Part shown: positions 36,920 to 45,654 of the stretch, in pieces
Layout: the number at the start of each line of letters is the position of its first letter
How positions within the stretch are numbered: the first letter of the stretch is position 1
Assembly: GCF_900103535.1 (NCBI RefSeq)
Contig: NZ_FNHQ01000017.1
Location: 1-64,000 of the forward strand
Direction of reading: 5' to 3'
Length of the DNA: 64,000 nt
Source of the DNA: Megasphaera paucivorans
GTDB lineage: Bacteria > Bacillota > Negativicutes > Veillonellales > Megasphaeraceae
The notes under the pieces: model-generated
What the model was told of the DNA's origin: nothing
The model's database searches: none
What the model saw: the letters and a program-made list of their open reading frames with translations, nothing else
Position numbers and translations under genes: made by a program

Positions 36920-38809
36920 TTGCGATTTTTACATCATATACAACAAGATTTAAAGCTTTTTATTTATTTACACGTCATCATAATGATATTCCGCTGGTCT
37001 TTTATTGCAATTTATTCAGGGCAATTAAACGATGCCAATATGCATGACTTATGGTTGACTTTCTGGTTTGGGCTGCGTATTAGTTTAAAGACCGCAGCAG
37101 CGTTTACGGCAGTATCCTTGGTTTTTGCAACAATACCAGCCAGTTTTTTAAAAAAATGGCCGGGAGACCGGATTCGCTTAATTTGGGGAAGTATCAGTAC
37201 TGTTGTGTTGTCTTTTTTATTTATGGCGCGGATTCCTTATTATCGAGTGTTCCATCAATCCTATAATATTATGCTCTTCAATGGAATGAAGGATGATAAA
37301 ACTGCTATATGGCAGACTATGGTTAGTCAATATCAGTTATGGCCGCGTTTGGCAGGTTGTATTATATTAGCAGCTATTTTAGTATATCTATGGTACCGTT
37401 TTTCACAAACAAAAACTTGGACACCTAAACAATATGTACGCCCTGTTGTTTGCGTTATTGTTCTATTTTTACCTGTGTTTGGTATTTTTTGCAGATTTGG
37501 CGGAGCATTTAATTCGGATAGCGGAGTTCCATGGGAGGATGCAGGACAAACTCGGTCACACTTATTAAATGAGGCCATACTTGATGATGGGCAGGCCTTA
37601 TATAGGGCATATAAGACGTATCAGCGCGCATATAGCAAGGCTCAACGCAAGATTTCACCACAAGAGTTAAAGGATGCAATTCGTACTTTAGGGGGAAATC
37701 CCAATGCTAAGACGATAGATGAAGCTTTTTTGCATAAAGCACCAGGTTCTCCGCTGAAAACACCGCCTAAGGAGGTGGTGCTTGTTGTTGGGGAGAATTA
37801 TGCGTTATGGCCTCTTTTACCGCAATATCAAGACCTGGGATTATGTCTGAGTGGAGAAAAATTAGCTAAAGGGGGAGCTTCTACGTATCAATTCTTGGCG
37901 GCAGGAAACGGTACAATAACGTCACTTAATGGTTTGTTTACGGGTCTTCCTTATGTAGGATTATCCCCTAATTATATCCAAAACCCAGATGGAGCATATG
38001 GAATGGGTATTGGGATGCTTATGAAAAAAATGGGATATAAAACGGTTTTCTGGTATGGAGGATTAAGCAGCTGGCAAGATATAAAGGCATTTACTCTTCG
38101 AGAAGGGTTTGATGAATTTCATTGTTCTGATGAAATGCCACCGCAAGATGAAGGAACGTGGGGCGTCCCTGATGGAGAACTATTTAATGCTATTCAAAAA
38201 TATATGGCAAAGGATACGGGAAAAACCTTTCATATGATTATGACGACAACGAATCATCCGCCATTTGCTTATAATGTAGATGCTTATGGTTTTCCTCGCA
38301 AAGAAGTTACAGAAAAACTGCCCAAAACGATTCCAACAGATAAAGCAACAATTGACCAGTTAGGCCATATTTGGTATGCAGACAATGTTTTGGGTAAATT
38401 TATTGATGATGTTTCGGCTAAGGACCCTAGTGCCTTATTTGTTGTAACCGGCGATCATGCAGAACGTTTTAATTTTGCTACGGATGTGTCTTTGCCGGAA
38501 CTGAGTGGAATTCCTTGTTTCTTTTATGGTGATGGGGTTACTCCGAATATGTTGCCTCCTGAAGCAGCAGGTAGTCATTTACAGATTATACCGACCCTTG
38601 CGGAGTTCATTTTGCCGCAGGGTGCTGAATATGAAGCGTTGCTTCCACCGCTTACGAGGTCACAACAGGCGTTTAACTATCGACTGGTTATTAACAAGGG
38701 AGCCATGATGGAAGAGAAAAATATGCATGATATGTCATACGAGAAATATATTACAGCGGCGAATACTATTGCGATATGGCGTATTTTAAAAGGAAATGCA
38801 ATGCCTTAA
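36920..38809 (+). CDS. LTA-synthase-like membrane sulfatase / phosphoglycerol or phosphoethanolamine transferase
   Basis: A 629-residue protein with five N-terminal helices (to about 200) and an extracellular sulfatase-fold domain. The nucleophile threonine is probably in GNGTITSLNGLFTG. Metal ligands are seen in VVGENYA, FHMIMTTTNHPPF and VVTGDHAERF. Gram-positives use this family for lipoteichoic acid; in a diderm it more likely modifies an outer-membrane or periplasmic glycan. No ATG fits: TTG 36920 with AAGGAG 8 bases before it is the best start. Confidence 0.87.
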   Translation: MRFLHHIQQDLKLFIYLHVIIMIFRWSFIAIYSGQLNDANMHDLWLTFWFGLRISLKTAAAFTAVSLVFATIPASFLKKWPGDRIRLIWGSISTVVLSFLFMARIPYYRVFHQSYNIMLFNGMKDDKTAIWQTMVSQYQLWPRLAGCIILAAILVYLWYRFSQTKTWTPKQYVRPVVCVIVLFLPVFGIFCRFGGAFNSDSGVPWEDAGQTRSHLLNEAILDDGQALYRAYKTYQRAYSKAQRKISPQELKDAIRTLGGNPNAKTIDEAFLHKAPGSPLKTPPKEVVLVVGENYALWPLLPQYQDLGLCLSGEKLAKGGASTYQFLAAGNGTITSLNGLFTGLPYVGLSPNYIQNPDGAYGMGIGMLMKKMGYKTVFWYGGLSSWQDIKAFTLREGFDEFHCSDEMPPQDEGTWGVPDGELFNAIQKYMAKDTGKTFHMIMTTTNHPPFAYNVDAYGFPRKEVTEKLPKTIPTDKATIDQLGHIWYADNVLGKFIDDVSAKDPSALFVVTGDHAERFNFATDVSLPELSGIPCFFYGDGVTPNMLPPEAAGSHLQIIPTLAEFILPQGAEYEALLPPLTRSQQAFNYRLVINKGAMMEEKNMHDMSYEKYITAANTIAIWRILKGNAMP

Positions 38810-38887
38810 TATAAAGTAGAACTGCCTCTTGTGCGTTAGCTATATAATCTAATGTACGAGAGGCAGTTTAATGTTTATGCAGCTAAT

Positions 38888-39730
38888 TTATTTTTTTTCA
38901 ATGTTTTGCAAATGCAATAAACAAGGTTCTATTTGGACGCCTTCACGAGGATCACTGCCGGATTGGTATGTATAATTGATACAATAATTCATAAAGCTGA
39001 TTACTTTACTGACGGCATCATGAAGAGACAAGTCTTTTAAAAGACAGCCAGTAAGAACACTCGTAAATAAATCACCGGTTCCACAGGTGTTGAAGGGAAT
39101 ACGGGAAATTGTGTATTCGTCAAACGAAGCAGTCATGCTATCATAACTGATATTTTTGATTTCATTATTTGAAGCGGGGACGCTGGTAATAACAATCTTG
39201 CTTGGTCCTAATGCAGATAATTTCTGACACCAAGTGGTTATTTTCTTAGTTGTTGGTATTTCGTCTGTATATGGAATATTGAGAAGTAAACAAGCTTCAG
39301 TATAATTGGGTGTTATTACCGTAGCTTTACTGATGAGATGACGCATAGCATCAATGATAGCAGGTTTGAATACAGGATAAAGATTTCCGTTATCCGCCAT
39401 GGCTGGATCTACGATAATCGTAGTATCCTTTTTTGCAAAACGGGAAATCGCATCTTCAACAATAGAAATTTGTTCAGCATTTGCTAAAAATCCACTATAT
39501 ATAGCGTCATATTGATATCCATTTTTTTGCCATATATCCATAAAATGCCGCATATGAGGCGAAAAATCATAAAAATCGATATTATCATAGGTTAAATTAT
39601 TGCTGTATATGGCGGTTGGAAAAGGGCAAACTTGTATACCCATTGCAGATAATACCGGCAGTACTGCTGTTAAAGAGCATCTTCCAAAAGCACACATATC
39701 ATGAATTGCCAAAACTCGTGGTGTTTTCAT
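38888..39730 (-). CDS. pdxY: Pyridoxal/pyridoxamine kinase
   Basis: A 280-residue ribokinase-fold enzyme of the PdxY/PdxK type, phosphorylating vitamin B6 vitamers. Seen: the N-terminal IHDMCAFGRCSL, DPAMADNGNLYP, ITPNYTEACLLL, and the anion hole with catalytic Asp in CGTGDLFTSVL. The cysteine in place of the common GGTGD glycine is seen in related anaerobes. The gene stands alone; an imperfect hairpin between it and the next gene (about 39793-39817) may be regulatory. Confidence 0.9.
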   Translation of the reverse strand: MKTPRVLAIHDMCAFGRCSLTAVLPVLSAMGIQVCPFPTAIYSNNLTYDNIDFYDFSPHMRHFMDIWQKNGYQYDAIYSGFLANAEQISIVEDAISRFAKKDTTIIVDPAMADNGNLYPVFKPAIIDAMRHLISKATVITPNYTEACLLLNIPYTDEIPTTKKITTWCQKLSALGPSKIVITSVPASNNEIKNISYDSMTASFDEYTISRIPFNTCGTGDLFTSVLTGCLLKDLSLHDAVSKVISFMNYCINYTYQSGSDPREGVQIEPCLLHLQNIEKK

Positions 39731-39857
39731 TTCTATACCTCCTAATATAAACTGTACTAATATTTTAATGCAAAATATACATGGTGTAAATAGGACAGAT
39801 AGAAAATATTTCTGTCCCTTATATATACTTTATTTCATTTAGAATCAGTATAATTTC

Positions 39858-39886
39858 TTGTCAATATACATGTCTCATGATAAAAT
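39858..39886 (+). promoter_or_regulatory. Promoter of the decarboxylase-tmk-holB operon
   Basis: -35 TTGTCA (39858-39863), a 17-base spacer, -10 TAAAAT (39881-39886). Confidence 0.65.
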
Positions 39887-39902
39887 ATAAAGACATTAAT
39901 GT

Positions 39903-39926
39903 CCGTGCTTTTGCATGGATTTTTTT
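39903..39926 (+). terminator. Leader terminator ahead of the decarboxylase-tmk operon
   Basis: CCGTGC-TTTT-GCATGG stem (39903-39918) followed by ATTTTTTT, just 18 bases before the start codon of the first gene and about 10 bases after the expected transcription start. It would act as an attenuator. Confidence 0.5.
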
Positions 39927-39943
39927 GTTAGAAAGGAAGCACG

Positions 39944-41413
39944 ATGGATAAAAATCGACAAAATAGAGTTCCTTTTGTAGCGGCTTTGGAAGAGTATGTA
40001 CATCGACAGATGATGCCGTTTCATACGCCGGGGCACAAGATAGGAAAAGGAGCCTCTTGTTATCAGAAATATCTTTTTGGGGGAGCGTTAGCTCGAGATT
40101 TGGGATTGATGTATGCTTTGGATGATTTGTTCCAACCGGAAGGACCATTACGGGAGGCTATGCAGCTAGCAGCTGATTTATATGGTGCCGGTCGAACTTT
40201 TTTTTCGATAAATGGAACAACTGCTTGTGTTCAAGCGATGATATTGGCAATATGCCGATGTGGGGATGAAATCATTATCCCGCGAGAATCACATAGTTGT
40301 GTAATGAGTGGTCTTATTATGAGCGGGGCTGTACCTGTGTATATGGAGAGCCGCTTTGCACAGAAGGAACAAGTATCACTGGGGCCTGATATGGATAGTT
40401 TACAAAAAGCGTTAGATAAGCATCCGAAAGCCAAGGCTGTTCTTTTTACATATCCTACTTATGATGGGATTGCGTGTAATCTTCGAGATATGGCGGCGTA
40501 CGCACATAATAAGGGATTGGTGGTTCTTGTTGATGAAGCCCATGGAGCGCATCTTCCATTTCATGAGGAGCTTCCAGATACGGCATTGTCTTGTGGGGCA
40601 GATTGTGTAGCACAAAGTACACATAAGCTAGCAGGATCATTAACCCAGACATCGATGCTGCATTGCCGTAAAGGGTTTAGCGGTACCGAAAAAGTTGCAG
40701 CAGCTATGGCGCTTGTTCAATCGACGAGTCCCAATTATTGGTTTTTGGCATCGCTTGACAGTGCCCGCTGCCAACTCGCTTTACAGGGAACTGAATTAGT
40801 GGGGGGTGCTGTTGAATTAGCTCGCGGTTTACGTAATCAATTGAATAATATTGAAGGAATAGTTTCTTTTGGGAAAGAAATTCTTTCTTATCCCGGTGTA
40901 AGCGGATTTGATGAAACTAAAATTACTATCGATTTTTCTCAAATCGGTTTTTCCGGCCGACAAGCAGAACTTTTGCTGCGGCAGCAGGGAATCGAAGTGG
41001 AAATGACAGCCGGAAATCATGTATTAGCGCTGATTACTATAGGCGATGATAAACAGAGCATTGCATCATTACTACGGGCTTGCCAAAAAATAGCATGTGG
41101 AAAAAGACGAAATTCCATAGATATAAAAGAACCATCTCTGCCACACCCTGAAATAGTGATTTCACCTCAGAAAGCATGGAATGGGAAGGTTGAAGCAGTT
41201 CCCCTAACGAATAGTGAAGGGTGTATTGCGGCAGAAACCATAACTTTTTATCCTCCCGGGATTCCGGTTATTTCTTTAGGGGAAAGAGTTACCAAAGAAT
41301 GTTTGGCATACATAAAAGATAAATTGACTTATGGATATATTCCGCATGGGAGTTCAGATAAAACGTTGCAGACGTTGTGTGTCTTAAATTATTCTGATAA
41401 AGAAGGGAGATAA
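39944..41413 (+). CDS. Orn/Lys/Arg decarboxylase-family PLP enzyme (YaaO-like)
   Basis: A 489-residue fold-type I PLP enzyme. The PLP lysine is in STHKLAGSLTQTSML. PFHTPGHKIG at the N-terminus and DEAHGAHL are typical of the SpeA/YaaO group. It decarboxylates arginine, lysine or ornithine to a polyamine precursor. Its placement before tmk and holB is the same as yaaO in Bacillus. The tmk start is 1 base after its stop. Confidence 0.9.
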   Translation: MDKNRQNRVPFVAALEEYVHRQMMPFHTPGHKIGKGASCYQKYLFGGALARDLGLMYALDDLFQPEGPLREAMQLAADLYGAGRTFFSINGTTACVQAMILAICRCGDEIIIPRESHSCVMSGLIMSGAVPVYMESRFAQKEQVSLGPDMDSLQKALDKHPKAKAVLFTYPTYDGIACNLRDMAAYAHNKGLVVLVDEAHGAHLPFHEELPDTALSCGADCVAQSTHKLAGSLTQTSMLHCRKGFSGTEKVAAAMALVQSTSPNYWFLASLDSARCQLALQGTELVGGAVELARGLRNQLNNIEGIVSFGKEILSYPGVSGFDETKITIDFSQIGFSGRQAELLLRQQGIEVEMTAGNHVLALITIGDDKQSIASLLRACQKIACGKRRNSIDIKEPSLPHPEIVISPQKAWNGKVEAVPLTNSEGCIAAETITFYPPGIPVISLGERVTKECLAYIKDKLTYGYIPHGSSDKTLQTLCVLNYSDKEGR

Positions 41414-41414
41414 C

Positions 41415-42092
41415 ATGGCAGGATATTTGATTATATTAGAAGGCGGCGATGCTTGTGGCAAAGCAACACAGACAAAACTTCTCTATGAACATCTGCAAAA
41501 AGACGGAGAGAAAGTACAGGCTGTCAGTTTTCCCGATTATGATAGTCCATCCAGTGCATTGGTAAAAATGTATTTGGAGGGGGCTTTTGGTAGAGACGCA
41601 GATGCAGTTAACCCTTATGCAGCGTCGACTTTTTATGCGGTTGATCGATTTGCATCATATCAAATGAAATGGAAAACTTTTTTTGAGGAAGGCGGCATTA
41701 TACTGGCAGATCGCTATACTACAAGTAATATGCTGTATCAGATGATAAAGTTTAATACTACGCAGGAACGCCAGACATATTTACAGTGGCTTTGTGACTT
41801 GGAATTTTACAAAATGGGCCTTCCTGTGCCGGATTTAGTTGTTTTACTGGATATGCCGTTACATGTAAGTGAAAAATTAATGTCTCAGCGAAAAGGAAAA
41901 ACAGGTGGACGGACGGGTGATATTCATGAAAAAAACAGAGAATTTTTGACTAAGTGTCATCATGCATATCATGAACTTGCGAAAACTTACGGGTGGCAAA
42001 AAATTGATTGTACAAAAGGAGAAGAACTACGATCTCCGACTGATATACATTTAGATATTTATACGAAAGTAAAAGCACTTTTAAGGAAATAG
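41415..42092 (+). CDS. tmk: Thymidylate kinase
   Basis: A 225-residue kinase making dTDP. P-loop EGGDACGKATQT at residue 9 (the usual form is EGxDGxGKTTQ, so an Ala replaces the first Thr), DRYTTSNMLYQ, and a LID-like stretch SQRKGKTGGRTGDIHE. This is the longer tmk variant known from Clostridia. ATG 41415 follows the decarboxylase stop directly. Confidence 0.93.
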   Translation: MAGYLIILEGGDACGKATQTKLLYEHLQKDGEKVQAVSFPDYDSPSSALVKMYLEGAFGRDADAVNPYAASTFYAVDRFASYQMKWKTFFEEGGIILADRYTTSNMLYQMIKFNTTQERQTYLQWLCDLEFYKMGLPVPDLVVLLDMPLHVSEKLMSQRKGKTGGRTGDIHEKNREFLTKCHHAYHELAKTYGWQKIDCTKGEELRSPTDIHLDIYTKVKALLRK

Positions 42093-42187
42093 AAGAACAC
42101 GAATGAAATAATCTGAAATTATGGACTTTATAGGAAAATGCTTTTATAATAAACTAGATAGACATTCTTTTCGAGGAGGGCTTTGTG

Positions 42188-43177
42188 GTGGATGATTCAT
42201 ATTTTGCCGGTATCATTGGCCATGACAAGATAAAAAAACGTCTGCGGCATTTAATTGAAATTGATCGAATGCCTCATGCGATTATTTTTACCGGATCCTC
42301 TGGCTTGGGAAAAACTTGTATGGCTGTAGCCGCTGCTTCGGCAATGGTACATCGTCGAGTGCTTTCCAATTGGGAAGAGTTTCGGGAACAGGTTATTGTA
42401 CAAGATCGAGATGATGTTTATTTTTTGTCACCTATGGGATCTATGCTTAAAGTTGATCAATTTCGTCAGCTTCAAGAAAAACTTATGCTTATGGGAGAAC
42501 TTGGCAGTAAACGTATTTGCCTTATTGATCATGTGGAGACAATTAATAAAGAGTTTGCGAATCGCATGCTGAAAATATTAGAAGAGCCGCCGCAGGATGT
42601 TTGTTTTTTTCTTGTTACAAATCAAATTGATATATTGTTACCGACAATTATTTCCAGGTGCGCTGTTTTTTCTTTTGAACCCGTAGAAGATAAAGAAATG
42701 GCTGATGGATTGATTCGCCTGCGAGGTGGTACGTTTAAAGACTATGAACAAGCGATTTTGTGGGGCGGAGGAAATGTTCGGACTGTACTGGATCTACTGG
42801 ATGGAAAAGGGGCTGAAAATGTGCACTATGCTTTGGATTTTCTCCGTCTTATGGCAAAGCATGCGTGTCCCTATGCGAAATGGCTGACAATATCAAGTGC
42901 GTTCACAGATAAAAATACAATGGAAATTTTACGTTGGACAGGTGTTTTTCTGCGTGATATGATGGTTATTCGAAGCGGGAGTGCTCCGGATCAGATACGA
43001 TTGAAGCAATACAGAGAGAATATAATAGAATTGCTGCCTTTTTGGTCTGATGAAGCGATAGTTAATGGATTAGAAGCTCTTGATGCGGGAACAGAAGCTG
43101 TTTTTCGTCATGTTAATACACGACTTGTCTGGGATTATGTTACTATCCGGTTCCAGCAATCAAAAGGAGGAATTTAG
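42188..43177 (+). CDS. holB: DNA polymerase III delta-prime subunit
   Basis: A 329-residue clamp-loader subunit. SSGLGKTCMA marks the ATP-fold P-loop, and EPPQDVCFFLVTNQ and PTIISRCAVFSFEP match the family. GAGGAGGG fits GTG 42188 better than GTG 42185, but both are possible. Its stop codon directly abuts the next start. Confidence 0.92.
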   Translation: MDDSYFAGIIGHDKIKKRLRHLIEIDRMPHAIIFTGSSGLGKTCMAVAAASAMVHRRVLSNWEEFREQVIVQDRDDVYFLSPMGSMLKVDQFRQLQEKLMLMGELGSKRICLIDHVETINKEFANRMLKILEEPPQDVCFFLVTNQIDILLPTIISRCAVFSFEPVEDKEMADGLIRLRGGTFKDYEQAILWGGGNVRTVLDLLDGKGAENVHYALDFLRLMAKHACPYAKWLTISSAFTDKNTMEILRWTGVFLRDMMVIRSGSAPDQIRLKQYRENIIELLPFWSDEAIVNGLEALDAGTEAVFRHVNTRLVWDYVTIRFQQSKGGI

Positions 43178-44029
43178 GTGATAGTTGTAGGCGTACGTTT
43201 TAAGGCAGCTGGCAAAGTATACTACTTTGATCCTACGGGTATCGAATTAAATATAAATGATGGCGTTATTGTGGAAACCGCTCGGGGTATGGAATATGGA
43301 ACCATTGTCATTGCTCCGCGAGATGTTCCTGATAGTGAAGTAGTACAGCCATTAAAACCAATAATTCGTAAAGCAACGGCAAAGGATCAACACCAGGTAG
43401 AAAAGAACAGAGAACGAGAAAAAAAAGCGCTTTCGATTTGTCTTGAAAAAATTGTTAAGCATAAGCTGCCAATGAAACTTATTGATGTAGATTATACGTT
43501 TGATATGGGAAAAATCATATTTTTCTTCACTGCTGATGGACGTATTGATTTTCGTGAACTTGTGCGTGATTTAGCTTCGGTTTTTCGTACACGCATTGAA
43601 CTTCGTCAGATTGGATTGAGAGACGAAGCGAAGATGGTTGGAGGAATTGGCTGTTGTGGCCGGCCCTTGTGCTGTGCTTCTTTTTTAGGTGATTTTAAGC
43701 CTGTATCCATTCGCATGGCCAAAGGACAGGGAATGTCACTTAACCCGACTAAAATTTCGGGTATTTGTGGAAGACTTATGTGTTGTCTGCGTTATGAAAA
43801 TGATTTATATACGTCAGGCGAGCTGAAATGTACCAATTGTCAGCACAGGTCTGCAAAGTCGGAAGAACAAAGCGCTCCGGCTGTGGGACAGCGGGTTATC
43901 ACTGATGATGGATTGGGGACGATATTGCGAGTCCATATGAAGGATCATACTGTCAAAGTTCAATTAGAGTCAGGCCATACTGTCAATATATCTTGGGCGG
44001 ATATTGCCGTTCCAGATCAAGATGATTAA
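43178..44029 (+). CDS. yaaT: PSP1-domain protein YaaT/RicT
   Basis: A 283-residue protein with the PSP1 domain (about 55-140). The cysteine cluster GGIGCCGRPLCCASFLG and GRLMCCLRYE (near 155-210) carries an Fe-S cluster in the RicAFT complex of Bacillus, which affects RNase Y and sporulation. Two more cysteines (KCTNC) follow. GTG start with AGGAGG just before it. Its partners RicA and RicF are not in this window. Confidence 0.93.
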   Translation: MIVVGVRFKAAGKVYYFDPTGIELNINDGVIVETARGMEYGTIVIAPRDVPDSEVVQPLKPIIRKATAKDQHQVEKNREREKKALSICLEKIVKHKLPMKLIDVDYTFDMGKIIFFFTADGRIDFRELVRDLASVFRTRIELRQIGLRDEAKMVGGIGCCGRPLCCASFLGDFKPVSIRMAKGQGMSLNPTKISGICGRLMCCLRYENDLYTSGELKCTNCQHRSAKSEEQSAPAVGQRVITDDGLGTILRVHMKDHTVKVQLESGHTVNISWADIAVPDQDD

Positions 44030-44753
44030 CCTTAATGAACACGAACGTCTGGATGATCTTGTCCTCGATGGAATGAAAATCATACAGCGGGATGATCAAT
44101 TTTGCTTTTCTTTAGATACCGTTTTACTAGCACACTTTGGAGATGTGCCCCATGGACCGGTTCTTGACTTGGGAACAGGAACGGCGGCGATACCTCTTAT
44201 TTTAACAGCACGCGGAGCGAGAAATATTATTGGGATAGAATATAATCCGGTTATGGCAGATATTGCTCACCGCAACGTTGAACTGAATGGACGGAGCGAT
44301 TATATTCGTATTGCAGAAGGCGATTACAGAAAGTTGAAAGATAGGTTTTCAAGCGGTGCTTTTTCCGTTGTTTATGCCAATCCGCCATATCGAGAAATAG
44401 GCAGGGGCGCAGAAAGTAAAATTGTGGGTGTTCGCCGGGCCTGCCATGAAGAAACTGTTTCACTAACGGATGTAATAAAAGCCGCACGCTATGCTCTTAA
44501 ATACCATGGACGTTTTCGCATGGTGCATATAACGGAACGACTAACAGATGTATTGACAGCTATGCGAATGTATAATATAGAACCAAAGTCTTTGTGTATG
44601 ATTCATGGGCGAATTCATAAACGGGCCAAGCTTTTTCTTATTGAAGGCATTCGCGGCGGGAAAACAGGTCTTACCGTGCAGCCTCCACTTATTGTTCATA
44701 ATGAAGATGGTTCCTATACACAGGTCATCCTTGATTGGTATGGCAAAAAATGA
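44022..44753 (+). CDS. tRNA1(Val) adenine-N6 methyltransferase-like protein (YabB)
   Basis: A 243-residue SAM methyltransferase. The SAM motif is VLDLGTGTAAIPLIL and the catalytic NPPY is in VYANPPYREIGRG. It matches the TrmN6/YabB group that methylates A37 of tRNA. ATG 44022 overlaps the yaaT stop by 8 bases; the weak ribosome site suggests coupled translation. Confidence 0.9.
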   Translation: MINLNEHERLDDLVLDGMKIIQRDDQFCFSLDTVLLAHFGDVPHGPVLDLGTGTAAIPLILTARGARNIIGIEYNPVMADIAHRNVELNGRSDYIRIAEGDYRKLKDRFSSGAFSVVYANPPYREIGRGAESKIVGVRRACHEETVSLTDVIKAARYALKYHGRFRMVHITERLTDVLTAMRMYNIEPKSLCMIHGRIHKRAKLFLIEGIRGGKTGLTVQPPLIVHNEDGSYTQVILDWYGKK

Positions 44754-44775
44754 TATTAAAATAAAGAGGTATGCT

Positions 44776-45618
44776 ATGGCAGAAGTATTTAAAAAAGGAA
44801 CATTATATCTTTGTGCGACCCCAATTGGAAATCTTGAAGATATTACATATCGGGCTGTGCGCTGTCTCAAAGAAGCGGATTTAATTGCTGCAGAGGATAC
44901 CCGTCATACAAAACTGCTTTTGCGTGCTTACGGGATTGAAACTCCCCTTACCAGTTATCATGAACATAATAAGGAAACAAAGGGACCAAAGCTTCTAAAT
45001 CGAATGATAGCAGGAGATATGGTTGCGTTAGTGAGTGATGCGGGTATGCCTGCTATTTGTGATCCTGGCAGTGATCTTACTACGCTGTGTATAGAACATA
45101 ATATCTGTGTTGTACCTGTTCCAGGAGCCAATGCAGGACTTACGGGATTGATTGCGTCGGGTATGGATACGACACGATTTACTTTTATGGGTTTTTTGCC
45201 TAAAACAAAAAAACATCGGCAGCCTGTACTGGAATCTATTAAATTTTACGAGGGAACGTTAATTTTTTATGAAGCGCCTCACCGTATCCAAACAATATTA
45301 GCAGAAATCATAGACATATTGGGTGATCGGAAAGCTGTATTGTGCAGGGAACTTACAAAGTGTTACGAGCAGTACTTTAGAGGAACGCTGACCGAACTAC
45401 GTATAATATTACAAGCGCAAGAGATTCGGGGTGAATTTGTTATCCTTATTGAAGGAGCAAAAATTGATAAGGAAAATGCTGATGGAGATGCGGATTATGT
45501 GTCTTTGGTCAGGGAATTGATGGAACAAGGAATTTCCAAGAAGGAAGCTATCCGTACCGTTTCACGACGATGCGGCGTTTCTAAACGCAGTGTGTACCAG
45601 GCTGCGCTTATTATATAA
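44776..45618 (+). CDS. rsmI: 16S rRNA (C1402) ribose-2'-O-methyltransferase
   Basis: A 280-residue tetrapyrrole-methylase-fold enzyme. LYLCATPIGNLEDIT, AAEDTRHT, VSDAGMPAICDPG and FYEAPHRI are all family motifs. It acts on the ribosomal P-site nucleotide C1402. AAAGAGGT precedes ATG 44776; the frame is open further upstream inside yabB but has no start signal. Confidence 0.95.
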   Translation: MAEVFKKGTLYLCATPIGNLEDITYRAVRCLKEADLIAAEDTRHTKLLLRAYGIETPLTSYHEHNKETKGPKLLNRMIAGDMVALVSDAGMPAICDPGSDLTTLCIEHNICVVPVPGANAGLTGLIASGMDTTRFTFMGFLPKTKKHRQPVLESIKFYEGTLIFYEAPHRIQTILAEIIDILGDRKAVLCRELTKCYEQYFRGTLTELRIILQAQEIRGEFVILIEGAKIDKENADGDADYVSLVRELMEQGISKKEAIRTVSRRCGVSKRSVYQAALII

Positions 45619-45654
45619 TCTGCCGGCTCATTTGTCGGCATAGGAGGGACATAC

